From: Hypomyces perniciosus
Lineage: Eukaryota > Ascomycota > Sordariomycetes > Hypocreales > Hypocreaceae
Direction: 5' to 3'
Assembly: GCA_008477525.1 (NCBI GenBank)
Contig: SPDT01000004.1
Span: 3,596,001 to 3,660,000 of the forward strand
Length of the DNA: 64,000 nucleotides
The notes beneath the pieces were generated by a model, which searched no databases, had not been told where the DNA came from, and saw nothing but the letters and a program-made list of their open reading frames with translations. Shown piece after piece: positions 1-11,796 of this stretch (within the stretch, counting starts at the first letter, position 1; the number at the start of each line of letters is the position of its first letter). Position numbers and translations under genes: made by a program.

Positions 1-6
1 GTTTAG

Positions 7-664
7 TGCTGGGGTGTTAATGTTATGTCCCATCTGCAGCTGATTCAAGAAGCCGCGCCGATCTTCAATACGAATCCCGAAGGCGGCGTCTATTTGATCA
101 CGTCTTCAGTTGCGGTAAGCAGAAGTAATACATGGCTGAAACGGAAGCAAGCTTTGCTAAGTTCAACATAGGGAGTCGCCAACAGTGGTAGCAGCATGGC
201 CCTCTCTGTTACCAAGGCTGCCGGTCTGCAGCTGATGAAGAATCTCGCCTTTACTCAAGGACCTAAGATTCGCGTCAATGCTATTCTCCCTGGCATCTTG
301 CTCACAGAATGGGTTTGTTTTCCCCCGCATGGCTAATTTTGTTGGTAAATGCTCATCACCTTGATGTAGGGGCTACGCTACGGAGAAGCCAACATCCAAG
401 CAATGAAAGACATATCTACATTGAGACACGAGGTATGAGAAAAGCCTTCCCTTCCAACATTTTCAAGAAACCCATTCTGACTTCTTTAGACTTATCTCGA
501 CGATTGCGCCGAGGCCTTCATCACCACGGCTAAGAATACTTCCATGACTGGCCAGGAGGTCATCATTGGTAAGTCATATCTCCTCTCAACTTTGAGGAGC
601 GTGCTAATAGGCCTACGTAGATGCCGGAATTATTATGGGCCATCCAGGAAGTAAATTTAGGTAG
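7..664 (+). CDS. short-chain dehydrogenase/reductase, 3' part (5' end outside window)
   Basis: This is the C-terminal two thirds of an SDR-family NAD(P)H oxidoreductase. Exons inferred from GT-AG borders and frame are 7-114, 172-312, 370-432, 490-568 and 621-664, ending at TAG 662-664; the gene enters from the left edge through an intron ending at base 6. Visible SDR features are the YLITSS strand-end motif, the helix after the active-site region (VTKAAGLQLMKNLA), the RVNAILPGILLTEW segment after the catalytic lysine, and a C-terminal TSMTGQEVIIDAGI, the usual cofactor-fold ending. The canonical YxxxK appears as SVTK with the Tyr position occupied by Leu/Ser (MALSVTK), so the catalytic Tyr may be replaced and activity is uncertain. 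No stop interrupts the spliced frame, so it need not be a pseudogene. The substrate cannot be told. The surrounding DNA is AT-rich and relic-laden. Confidence 0.75.
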
Positions 665-1441
665 AACTCGGAGTATATGGACATCTATTAGGTGGACTAA
701 ATGGTGATTCAAAAAAGGAATAGGGATGCAAATGACGGAATCAAAATCGCCCATCAACATAGAATATCCGACTCTTCGTGCGCCACTACAATATCAAGCT
801 CTTATTTGTTGCATTGTATGAGTCTAGATATAGCTCGACAGCAGTATATTGAAGCCCTCGTGTGTATGGTACTTGTGCCAATAATGTCGACCTTAGTAAC
901 GGATAGTTCCACATCACAGCACATTCCTAACTAGCTTGCAACAACAGCCGGATCCGTAAGTCTATGACGATATCATGATAACTATATTACCTAGTTCAAG
1001 GACCCTGATAGTTAGCATGTTTTAATATATTTAAGCAGCAGCTTTTTCCACCTCACTTAGGATCAGCAAGAGTGTCGAATTCAATCATTTCCAATCTACC
1101 TATCAGCCCTCATACTGTTGACCTGTGATTAATAAATAAACATCATGTTTATACGCATCGAGGAGGCAAAATATCATCAAATAAGAAAAGATTATGAAAC
1201 TATAAAATGATCTATTCTGAAATTTAGGTTAATCACTCAATGCGTATAAGTTTTAAGACAGTAGCAATTTGTTTGGACTTATATGAACCATCTAAACCGA
1301 ATCAGACCACGTGTTCATGCCATCTGCTTCTTTATGTACAGCGCCTCCCAGTCTACTTTACTGGTTTCTGGCAAATCAAGAATTTGATCAACATCGCAAA
1401 CAGCGTGGGGGTACCGATTTTGACCATTTGCTTCGTTTCAA
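665..1441. other. AT-rich spacer, no gene seen
   Basis: No open frame longer than about 77 codons resembles a protein I recognise. The DNA is clearly AT-rich compared with the region right of 12 kb. Confidence 0.5.
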
Positions 1442-2027
1442 TTGTCTAAAACGGCGCATCAGCCTCGCGAAATGCACCTCGAGTTGCCTGGTCCTCGTCC
1501 ACTGATGCAAGTCTCCGATAAAGTACGCCCATGGCACTCGTGGTCTTATTCCTGGCTTGGGGTGAATCCCAGGACTTCGCATTCCGAATCCTCTGGATAT
1601 AACGGCATGTCCGTCATGGTATTAGAGGAAAAGACGCATGCTCGCGTGATGCCGACGCGGCTCGTGTGGTCGATTTCCATGCTTTTACCGCATCATGAGA
1701 CTCAGAAGACCTCCTTCTCAAATATGAAACAGTCCTATATCCCAAGAAGTAACATTGTCACGCGCTTCAATTTTTCTCAGATCATGCGCGATCGCATGCT
1801 CCAAATCGGGCTTAAGTTCGAGACTGAAAAGGCTCCCCTACTGAAACAGAGCTTCCAGGCAGGAAACATTATCAATGTCGTGAAGCCATGTGATCGTTCT
1901 ATCGGCATGGCCAAATATTGATGCCTGCCGCGAGATCTCTCTAAGTCTTATGTTGTCGTCCTCGTTGCTGATCCTCTCGCTTTCACGGCTTTGCGGAATG
2001 CAGAGAAGATCGAGCTATACAAGCTTC
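1442..2027 (+). pseudogene. unidentified coding relic with a frame break
   Basis: An open frame of 159 codons (1442-1921) ends at TGA just where a second frame continues with protein-like sequence (DLSKSYVVVLVADPLAFTAL, to TGA near 2027). The junction lies around 1917-1925, which suggests one former coding exon broken by an indel, or an unrecognised intron. I do not recognise the family. Upstream and downstream DNA is AT-rich and repetitive, in keeping with a decayed gene. The assignment to coding DNA rests only on open length and amino-acid texture. Confidence 0.3.
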
Positions 2028-2083
2028 ACTGAGACTCGTTCTTCCGGTTTTTGCAAGTCTTCCGGTAGTTTGGACATTTTGAA

Positions 2084-2210
2084 CTACCTACATTCCATAC
2101 ATATATTCCATACCTTACTGTCTATAAATATTTTGATACCTAGATTCCATACCTACATTATATACCTACATTCCATTCCTAGGAGCCTATACCTACATTC
2201 TATACTTCGC
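2084..2210. repeat. degenerate tandem repeat of a TACCTACATTCCATA-like unit
   Basis: The unit ATACCTACATTCC and near copies (TACATTCCATAC, TATTCCATACC, TACCTAGATTCCATACC, TATACCTACATTCTATAC) recur about eight times with spacing of roughly 13-20 bases. It lies in AT-rich DNA between two relics. Function unknown; it looks like a decayed minisatellite. Confidence 0.6.
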
Positions 2211-2431
2211 ATTGCTCTGGTTAATCTATATCCCTCTATAACATAACATTCCAGCTATTATGACAGTTGCGCCAGAGTTAGTTAAAATATAAGTCCTATA
2301 TTCATAATATATATATAAAGGTACTCTTCTCAAATCAGCATCTTGCCATCGATCCATCTAACCTTCGCATCTCTAATTTTTATTACTTAATCCTCTTTAC
2401 CTGATAAAACGAAAATAACTTGTTAGCGATC

Positions 2432-2970
2432 ATGCAGCCTGGCATTCTTGCTATCGTTACTACTAGGCTTGCCGTTAATGGCATCGCGCTCCCTATTCAG
2501 CCTATAATCCACGAAACTCAACTTCATAATAAGGACACTCTTTAGCTCCGAGGCAACACTACTCTCAATGCCAAAGCACTCATGCCTGGTGATATAACGG
2601 ACAAGAGCTCTAGCATAACTGCCAGTGCAAAGGTTGGCGATACTATTGGTGCGTTTTAAGTTTAAACCTATATCAATAGAGAGCCTAACTGGTACAGCTT
2701 CTTTGATCGAAGCTGTAATTGGTCAACTTGATTTACTTACAGGCACTGCTGAAGAGGCTGTCGGCGAGCTGATTGGTAGTGGTGATATAACGAGGAATGG
2801 GAAGCAGTGACACACCCAGGGTGAATCTGAAACAATGCAAAGTAAGACCAAGGAATATATTCAAGGAGCAAGTGACAAGATAATGGGCTATGGTGCTAGT
2901 CTTTGGGTACGTTCAAGTTACAGCCGATATAAATAGAGAGTCTAACGAATGCAGGTACAATATATGAAAG
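2432..2970 (+). pseudogene. CsbD-like stress protein relic
   Basis: Frame pieces reading LTGTAEEAVGELIGSGDI and then HTQGESETMQSKTKEYIQGA, KIMGYGASLW resemble the repeated glycine/alanine-rich helices of fungal CsbD-like small proteins (family pattern: SAKEAVGGLIGSE, then EGKGQEAKGQ). A plausible intron (donor GTGCGT about 2650, CTAAC branch, acceptor CAG about 2698) and a second one (donor GTACGT about 2908, acceptor GCAG about 2954) support a formerly spliced gene. An in-frame TGA at 2808-2810 splits the conserved block, and the first frame from ATG 2432 stops at about 2545. I read it as a decayed gene; family identity is moderate because the motif is short and low in complexity. Confidence 0.4.
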
Positions 2971-3540
2971 GTGAAACTGAAACTAGGCAGGTGAGATTAA
3001 GATGCGTTAAGGCATATGGAAACTTTGGCAGCACAGGTTTCCGATATTGGATGAGATACTGTCCTTAATACCTGGGACAACAGGGACTTTTGTGATACAG
3101 ATTATTTACACCAATCCCCTGGGGAGTTGAAGTACTAATTATTGAGCAACTCCCCTACTTAATAGTAGGCTGAAAGCTTATATGTTGGAGGTAGAGCTAT
3201 GTTAGTATAATGTGCATATATTCAACACTTAGGTCGTTCAGTTCATGATATAATTTATGACTTTATAAATATAAAAATAGCTTATCCTTCTTAATACTGC
3301 CTATTCTAGCTAGTATTTGGCCTTAAACTTTATTCGCGCGTCTAATACCCCCTTAAGCATAAACAAGTACTAGTCAAAGTGTGCTTGACTGGGTCTCAAG
3401 GAGGAGCTGCAGAGGAGACTGATCAAGAATTAGTGCATCAAATCCGTCAAGGCTTAGAACGTATTAATTTTAAACGAGTAGCCGACAGGGTTCACATTAA
3501 TAAAATGGCCTTACGAGGTCCCCGGGGTATTAAGTGGTCC

Positions 3541-3694
3541 AGTGGGGCTGGTACCGACAGGGCCCGAGATCTGAACGGAGTTGTCAATCGGCCAGTGCAC
3601 GGAGGAAAATCCGTTATAAACGCTCATCGAGGTACATACAAAGGCACCCTTGCTAGGCCCTTGTCCAGGGCCCCTGCTGGTACCAGCCCCACCG
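3541..3694. repeat. imperfect inverted repeat, ~24-nt arms, ~102-nt loop
   Basis: The 14-mer GTGGGGCTGGTACC at 3542-3555 is the exact reverse complement of 3679-3692, and pairing continues with small mismatches into AGGG(G)CCC on the loop side (3556-3565 against 3668-3678). Arms contain KpnI-like GGTACC and ApaI-like GGGCCC palindromes. GC content is far above that of the flanks. No transposase or terminal target duplication was recognised. It could be the remains of a small inverted-repeat element or a hairpin-forming spacer. Confidence 0.6.
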
Positions 3695-3735
3695 GGAATA
3701 TTTGCTCCTGCAACCTCGTATTCAGTCCTCAATGA

Positions 3736-5327
3736 GGAGCTGTCATCGTGATCATGATAAAGAAAGATAAAGGTTCAAGGTTTAATGGTTGGGTGACATT
3801 TCCAGAATTTCGCAATTTTATTGTTTCCTAGGAATTCAAGATATATAGATTCATTTGGTAGTTCTTTTATACCTTTTCCCTAATTAAATTGTACAGAATA
3901 TGAGGTGACAATAGATAGTGTGGAAGTACTGCCCTTTTAAAATTATATAGAAAGTACTTAGCGCCTTAAGCCAATCAAAATGCTCCATATAAAAGCATTG
4001 TGTGGCACTATTATTTGATCCTTATGGAGTGTACTAGGCAGAGTTCTGAATGCCGACGATCGGCACCATCGTCGCCACCTTTAAGGCAATGAACCCTGCT
4101 TACTACTGGCAATAGGCTTGCGTGATAGCTTCGCATCTTGCTAATTATAGGAAAGCGTGGTCTTGACCAGCTTGATCGTTGTACTTGTAGTTGTCGGATC
4201 CGATGAATTTGCTCGCAAAGAATAGTCAAAGAGCCTTACAATATTTGTTGTTATCCAGCAGTAGGATGGAAGGCTGATTCGCTCGCGGTTCCGTGTGAAG
4301 GAATTCGAGGTATACTCGATCCCACTGGTGCCCACCCAGGGCTGTCTCACCATTCTCATTGAGAAAGATTTGAGGCAGTTTACTACACCATGGTAAATTG
4401 TCCCGGACTTCTGTAGGCGACACAGGAGCTACTCGTACTCACCCATGACTCGGCGGAAGCTCCATAGGGAAGAGGGGTGCCACCCATAGTGGTGATGGTG
4501 GGTGGCCATAGGGAAGGCCAGAAAGGACCTCTCCAGCACCAACTATTTAATGCACAGCGCTCTCTCTCAAGCTGGGTACCTTGCGACTCCAGTGATCTGG
4601 TTCAATATTTCCCCTTTCAAGGATGTTGACTTGTTCGGACTCACTTCTTGTCCCCGAACGGTATCTCTATCCCTAAAAGTACATAATACTAATAACGGCT
4701 ATCCGAAAGATGATTTTTTTTACGGCTGAATTGATTGGCCACATCCGAACACGAAGGAGGCGAAGTCCTCACACACCAACGGGTAACTAGTTTAGTCTAT
4801 ACAGAAATACAACTATAAAGAGCATGGTTTCGCATCCTTATATACCCAATGGATACTTCTACTGACACTAAAGATGGGCGCTGACAGAAGTATTGCCGAA
4901 GTCTATACCGATATGGCGGCTTACCATTCAACATGCTGAGATGATTTCTCCACCTCAGCCGGCCCGAAATCCAACGCCCTCTAAGACCGACCAGACGGGA
5001 AATATCCGGTGGGATGACTACGTCAGCGAGCCGAGTGACTATACTCGTACGGCCCCTCGCCTGTCTGAATACATATAAGCCACCACTATGAGCTACAATT
5101 GCTAAGGCGTATACGGAGTACTTTACTTTTGCTAGCCTGGTACGAAGTACAACGGTTTAATAAGACCAGTCCTCTCGCTATATCTTACCGTCCTCGCTGG
5201 CAATTCTGCCCAGGTTTATTCTTTCTTTCAGCTGGTGAAGTCAATAATACTATCTGTCCGCATAAATAGCTTCACCTTCACACCAATTTGCTAGATATTG
5301 GCTATTTCTTGTGCACAAGATTCCAGC
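3736..5327. other. spacer with possible unidentified gene relics
   Basis: Open frames of 60-75 codons occur on the minus strand around 4141-4423, preceded (minus sense) by a GTGAGT...CTACAG intron-like stretch near 4408-4443. None can be matched to a family and several stops intervene. A TACGGAGTACTTTAC/TACGAAGTAC pair lies at 5111-5150, ahead of the hemerythrin-like gene. No gene called. Confidence 0.4.
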
Positions 5328-6256
5328 ATGGCGGACCCGTGGGTAGACGAGCCCTATCCTCTAATCCCCACACCGAAGGCGCTGGGCATAAAGGTTTGAT
5401 GAGTTTTCTTTCCAATCCGACCCTGTGATCAATTTGAGCATCACTAACATGTGCCAGGCATCTGCGGGCTCTCTACATGTGTCTGTCACAATGGCCCTCG
5501 CTCACAATGTCATGATCCGGTACCTGAACTCGATTTACATTCAAGCTACAGGAATAACGAAATCATCCGACATTTTGGACTTCTTATTCTACTGCCAATC
5601 GTGGTGCGGTATTGTACATAACCACCACTCAGAAGAAGAGGAGTATTTTTTCCCTGCGGTTGAGGCCTATTCCGGACAGAAAGGTGTGATGGATGGATGT
5701 ATTGAAGAACATCAGTCTTTTGCTGCCGGGTTGGAAAAGTTCGAGCAATATGTGAAAAACACCAAAGCAGACCAGTATGACGGTAAGGATCTGAGGGCAA
5801 TCATCGAAGAATTTGCTCCTGATTTGGTCAAACACCTTCACGCCGAAATCCCCAAGTTGATTCAGGTTGGTGAAACTTTTGGAGGCGATAAGTTGCAGAC
5901 TATTTTTGATGATTGGGAGAACAAAATAGTGAAGGAGGCGCAGACCAAGGGGGATCCTGTATGTATACCGTCCTGGTATGACTCTTGTGCCGTGATACTA
6001 ACCGGTAATGTAGTTCATAATGCTCCCTGCGGCTGTCGGGGTAATTGACCGAGAATTTGAGGATGGAATGCATCCGGACTGGCCGCCATTTCCGTGGTTT
6101 GTTCCATACCTGACCAGATTCGTCTTTTCATGGAAGCATTCCGGAGCATGGCGTTTCAGTCCCTGCGAGGGCTTCAGAAAGAGAAACCTACAATATGTGG
6201 GGGATGACTGGAGCTCTTCGAAAGCCTTTGTGGAGAAGCTTGTTATAACCAATTGA
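5328..6256 (+). CDS. hemerythrin-like (HHE domain) protein
   Basis: Predicted 269-aa protein from exons 5328-5393, 5458-5958 and 6014-6256 (introns of 64 and 55 nt, both in phase 0). Four-helix HHE fold ligands are visible: LALAHN (His about residue 38) in the first helix, HNHHSEEEEYFFPAVE in the second, CIEEHQSFAAGLEKF in the third and LVKHLHAEIPKL in the fourth. Such domains bind a di-iron site and can hold oxygen or sense redox or iron state; the biological role of the fungal versions is mostly unknown. The C-terminal exon (ending WSSSKAFVEKLVITN) adds a Trp/Phe-rich tail typical of this fungal subfamily. No signal peptide is seen, so it is probably cytosolic. It is the only complete gene with a recognised domain in the left 11 kb, and its frame is intact. 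Confidence 0.8.
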
Positions 6257-8316
6257 GGGGAACCTAATTGAAGGGAAGAGCCGGCTTAGCCAGCGGAAAA
6301 AGGCATTACATTTCTGTTACAATAGATGCTCCGTGAAGGGGATAGCCATCTTATAATAATTCGTTATGCAAATGACTCCTCTAGCTGTGACTAGCAGTGT
6401 CGTCCGCGACAGCAGTGTGCATCCTAGAACACTGGGTTGGTCCTTGTGGGAGAGTCTGGTTGAGGGGGGATCGTCCTGTTCAAAAAGTATCGGCTGTGGC
6501 ATGAATTTAGCATCGGTGGTGATCAGACGAATCGTCACCCATAGGTGTCATCCAGTAGCGTATGACCCAATCTGTAATGTAAAATGATGAATGGTCCTTA
6601 CGCGCAGCAGCTCCGTCATAAATGCCATGAGCTAGGCGTATCTCCGCATCAATGCACCGTACTAGTAAAGCCAACCAAAGACGATGAGATCCCAACTCGT
6701 GACCCCCGATCCGCGTCCTGCAGACGGTGCCACAGGCCCTTGTTGTCAATCAATACCCAGAGGACGAGATTCACGACTTTGAATGATAGCGTCCATGTTG
6801 TGTCTATATTCTGCTCGTAGTCTAACAGCGACCGTTCGTACGAGTATTCGCTATCGGACCACGTGAGATCGTGTTCCACTGTTCCCGATAGAGCTGAATA
6901 TAAGACGAGGGATCCAGTCCGCTCTCGCAGAGGTACAAGGCAGCTTGTGCTATGCCAGTGGGAGACCGTCCAACAGTCCCTTGTAGAACTCAATTACCCT
7001 ATCCTCAATGCCCAAATCCTTCAGACGCACAGCCTCATGGGGATGATAATCATGCCAATCAGCATACTACTCACTAAACCGGAATTGAGAGGGCCAAACA
7101 GCTTTTCTACCTGAATCGGTCATCTCGGCGTATTCAACCATTTTGCCGGTAGCTTTACTCCGTACGTACGAAGCACTTCCCATACGTCTTCTGGGACAGC
7201 CCACGTTCACTTCCGGAACACTGGCGACAGAGACGATTGCACCATGCTCTACTTCGTAGGCAAGAATATTATCCAGGTACGGCTGTGGCTGCATAAGAGG
7301 CACCGACTAGGTTATCCACATGCCAGCCAACGATGTCTTGGCCAGCCGCAGTACCTCGCTTAACGTATTCCAACGCCTAAGCTCCGAGTTACGCGTCAGA
7401 CCGCAGCCTTTCCATACAGGAGGATCCTTGGCAGGCTGGCGGGCGACGGATCCATTGTTGGAGAGAGCACAGAAGTATACTTGAGTCAGATGACGAGAAC
7501 AGTGATGATCTGCTGGAATTATAACTGACATACCACAGCGGAGTATGTCGGAAATATTTGGAATAGTGTAAATAAAATACGGGTAGCGGCAAACTATTGG
7601 ACTCGGTGGATCAGGTGCAATCGGATATTAAAGGACTCTGTCGGACCAGTAAGATCCCGGTTACTACTCGTAGGCAACTAGGGTGTGGCTGTACAAGACA
7701 CGCTCAGGACTACTCCGTATATACCCCTCAGAGCCCTGTCGATGCATATACGAGTACAAAGTACTTCTTACAGATTGTCACACTATACTGAAAAACAACA
7801 TCAATTTTGATGAAAGGACGAGGGCCAAGGGCGTGATGTTGTGGGCGTTTGGCTGTGGTAGCCAAATGCCTGGACGAAGCAGCTATCTACAGAGTTATTG
7901 AACCCTCCATTCTTTCCCAAATAGGAAGTCTATGACACTTCCCTGGTGTTTTTCATTTTCAGATCGAGCCGAGGTTTAATAGTTGCTTGACGAAGCGGTC
8001 GTGCGCGACCTTCAACAGTGGCTTCGCCAGGCCATCAGCGGCCATTTCTGTTGTTCTAATTTGAACAAGGTCGAATTTCTCCTCTACCCACGCGGTCAAT
8101 GATCCATTTGTATCAATCCAGGACTGTGTATTTTGCGTTCTGACTGTTGGTAAAGATCACAGATATTCTGTTCTGAGGAAATCCCATTTCCTTCAGCAGC
8201 TTCTTCATTCACAACATTACGTGATCGCACACATAGCCCCTTCACTCCTCCCCCCACTCCTCGCCCATCCTTAGGCGGGGGTACCTGCGGGGGTACCTGT
8301 TTGTGTCCTAGCCTAC
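6257..8316. other. spacer with weak minus-strand coding relics
   Basis: Minus-strand frames at 6649-6993 (114 codons), 7067-7303 (78 codons) and 7307-7531 (74 codons) lie in a row and look partly protein-like, suggesting a decayed minus-strand gene, but I recognise no domain and the frames do not join cleanly. A short direct repeat, GCGGGGGTACCT twice, sits at about 8275-8299. Confidence 0.35.
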
Positions 8317-9970
8317 CTAGGTAGGTAGCTGGCGACGCATTAATATCTCATATGCCACAACCACCCTGGCCTCCTCTTCAATGCGAGGGTCAATGTTCCC
8401 TTCGGCAGTTAGTGTGGTGGCGTATTTTTCCAGGTTCCGCGCCTCGAGGATTACGTCGAAACTGTGTCTGCAATGCAGAATCTCCCAGTCTATATTGTGG
8501 TCCTGGTTAATGCGCCATGGGCGCCCGATGGCCTGTAGGAGGATAGACATATTTGCCGGCATTTCCATTACGAAGCCCCTGTGATGAGCCCAGTGAAAGT
8601 TGACTCTGAAAGCCGATAGCTGGAGTGACGTGACTAGGCATGTGTAAGGTGTGCTGGCGTCGTTGAAGTTGTCAACTACCGCATCTCTCTCTGCGTGAGA
8701 GTTCCGGCTCATGTCGTGGAGCGTTCTACCTATACGGTTGTTCTGCTGAGAATAGGCCTCGAATGTGCCTAGGTAACGCTGCACTGCGGGCATATTCTTG
8801 TCCTTGATTAGTTTGGCAAACCAATCCCGATCCTGTGCAGCGACTTCCTGGTGGTTTTCACCACAGCCCAACTCTGTGCTAGATTGCCATGACGATCCGC
8901 TCGAAATGCCAGAACAGGACCTGGTTGATGACCGGTACGTTTGTAAGCCTACAAGGAGGGGGGACACCTCTTATCCCAAATAAAATCATCACTGAACACG
9001 TTGCAACGCGCCATCTGACAGTCCGACACCAGGCGTATAAGTAAAACTGACATAGCGTAAAGGAGCAAGCTGCGAAGTCGAGGGTTGGATCTTCTTGAGC
9101 GTGCTGAGACATATGATTTCTTGTTCCAGGTCTTCCCAGCGTGAGAGAGTCGTAGCAGGCCGAAGGTGACAACGAAATCTAGGTTTGCGAGGTGGATGAT
9201 CCTCTTGAGGATTCCCCGAAGATAGACGGTCTTTAAGGGGATCCTGGGCGTGAAGGTTGAGCTTGTGAAATATGCGACGTCTTCACTTCCGCTGAACATC
9301 TCCGTGATGATAGGATGATTTCCCACGGGATACAATCGGGGGAGCTGGGTCGCGGAATTTAGTTTGGAGGTGTCCGTTCCTCTATAATTTCAGCTCGATG
9401 TGATGGAGCATCAACAAGGTCAAGGTTCCCAAGGCTAACATCTGCAATAACAATTTCCCAAGGACGTGTCAAGCGCAGTGGCATTTAGTAAAAGAAATTC
9501 TGCGTCGTCGATGCCCATTCCATCAGGTAGCTCATGCTCCAGCTCCGGTGTATCTTAGTGAGTGTGAGCGGTAGGAGGCACACCACCAACGGGAGACCTT
9601 ATTTGAGTCTTTCAGCCCGAAGAATTGCGCATTGAGTGTGTGATTGTTTTGCGTCTGCTCTTGGTCACCGTCCGAGGGAGTCACTTGGTTGGGGTTGCCC
9701 TGGAAAGAGATATCTGGGATGGGAAAGCGCTCGACTGGCCCCTCAAGGATATTAGCCAAACCCCAGGACCAGATGAAAGCGGTGTCTCGGTAATGTCGAA
9801 GGTTTAAATGGATTCGATAAATGCGTTATTCTCATATTCATACTGTAGAGAGTTGAAGTAGGAGTCTCGGAGTGCTGCGGACCATAAAACACTAGCACAG
9901 TCGGCGTGGATTGTGTCCATCCTTCACAATAGAGTCCCAACCGTTATATTTCTTTTCAGTTCCATGTCGC
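8317..9970 (-). pseudogene. decayed SNF2-family helicase/ATPase, C-terminal part
   Basis: The frame ending at 8317 carries the helicase C-lobe: VDNFNDAST, then LSAFRVNFHWAHH, then QAIGRPWRINQ, which is motif VI (QxxGRxxRxxQ), followed by the typical fungal tail FDVILEARNLEKYATTL. Upstream in the minus sense, other frames continue the same kind of protein (PIITEMFSGSEDVAYFTSS, IPLKTVYLRGILKRIIHLA at 9335-9200), but many stops and frame changes separate the blocks and no single splicing scheme restores them. SNF2 ATPases of this group move along DNA or remodel chromatin; this copy probably makes no full protein. Limits of the relic are approximate; the recognisable part is 8317-9340. The minus-strand frame at 10035-10613 could be its farther upstream part, but I see no motif there. 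Confidence 0.55.
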
Positions 9971-11796
9971 AGTGGTTATCAATCCTCACCCGCATCTCGA
10001 TAGTGGTAGCAGATCAAGACAACGTGGCCACCATTCATGCTGCCTTCACAGAGTGAGTCGGGTGGTCCATTTCAATCAACGTCCGAATTTCCATTGACGC
10101 TTCCTGACGAAGGTGATAGTATCCCTCGGCAACAGAGGCGGTGCTCCAACGCCCGTAAAGTGGCGTGCCTTCCCACGTTGTCTCAAAATAAGAAGATGAA
10201 ATAACAAGAAGTGAGAAGACTCGGGGATGAAAGCCCACGGATGTCTTGATGTGAATGATAAGTTGGAGATTAGACTTGGACAACGCATAACGGTGTTCTG
10301 GGTTCATCTCCAAGAGTCTGGCCACTCTACTGCGTGGTCCTCGGTTCCTAGACATATTGGCTGTGGGAGGAATACATATCAATAATGGAAATATTCTCCG
10401 CGTTGAAACTCGAGGCGGCGTGTGTTTCGGTAAGATATGATAGAAAAATAAGAGTTTACGGTGGTTGTAGTATTTGTAAACATAGCACCTGTGGTCTTTG
10501 TCAGAATAAAGAACGACACAGCGACCATCTGCAGCAATCTCAATTTTGAACACGATATCTATGTCTAACGGGGTTTCCTTCAAGGGGTGGATCCTTACGT
10601 AAAATAGAAACACAGATGCCGGCTCTCTTATTAAGTCCTCGAGTATAATTTTCGCATTGTGCAGCTCTGTGATATTGTCGTGATATAGCCAGCATAAAAA
10701 ACCTGAAGTTGAACCCTAGATTTGGCAAGATTGTAAATTCCCTGTTGTTTGAGTGGGTAGTAAGCAGCTGCATCCTCTATATAACGAGTTTCCAGAATTT
10801 TGATGTTACCTCTCATATCCTTTTATCCGCGTCTCTCTCAAATCTCAACTTCCAGGTCACAAATGAGATGACAGCCATGTCCCCGATTTAAATGGGGAGT
10901 CGTTCTTTTTTCCTTGGGGCAGGCATGATTCTTCTGTGTCTGGGAAGTTCAATGTGTGCGCCAGATGAAGAGTATCATATGGCATAAATAAACACCAATA
11001 AGCTGTAATTATTGAAGATATTAAAGACAATAAAATCCTAGGTTGAAAGAGAGGAATGTCGTTAAAGAGGAGAAACGAGAAGTAGATCACAAGAGGGAAG
11101 AGCGGTGCTTTATACTCAGTAAAGGGCCAACTGAGAAGGCATCCAAGGACATACGCACACAATCTCCAGATCAACTCAAGTGTTATCGTGCTACTCTAGG
11201 TATTTCATGCAGCTGCACAACGGGAAGTTGGTTTCATGCAGCGCCCTCGTCACTTTCACGCGACCACACCAGTCTGAAGTATAAGGTCGTGAAGATCAGT
11301 AACGAGCTTTGAACTCGGCGTGAAAAATTGAGGAATATGCATGAATCCTTGTACTTGACTCGTGAATGAGATGTATTAGTCCTCAAATGGGACAGTCAAA
11401 CGGACAGTTGCATGCCGGCTTTTACATCTCAGCACGGCAATGTCTCGATCATTGACATGGCCTGCTTCCATGAGGGAGCCTACATCAAGACACGATGTCT
11501 GCCTGAATCTCACCCGCCGAAAAGAAAAAAAACGCTGTCTAGACTGCAGGGAGGCGACGCCTCTTCAATGTGCCCACGACTAATCACATATTCCAGTCTC
11601 CATATGTGGCTGCTGTTGTCTCATTTCTCGTCTATCTGTCACCTCTACCAGAACCCAACACATATGGCAATTGCTCAAGACTCAACGACTCAACGAGCAG
11701 TCCAAAATTATAGCCTTTTACGTTGTTTATTTTTATGTAGCCTGAAAAGTCTGGTACATAGACCACTGAGGGGGCTTGTCCATCGACCAGCCTGCC
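9971..11796. other. spacer with one unassigned minus-strand frame
   Basis: A 192-codon minus-strand frame (10035-10613; a second ATG gives MSRNRGPRSRVARLLEMNPE) is the best open stretch but shows no domain I know and may belong to the decayed helicase locus. The rest, to 11796, shows no convincing gene. Confidence 0.3.

Noticed and set aside
3379..3735. 118-codon plus-strand frame over the inverted repeat
   Set aside because: The repeat arms make up much of the frame; no domain.
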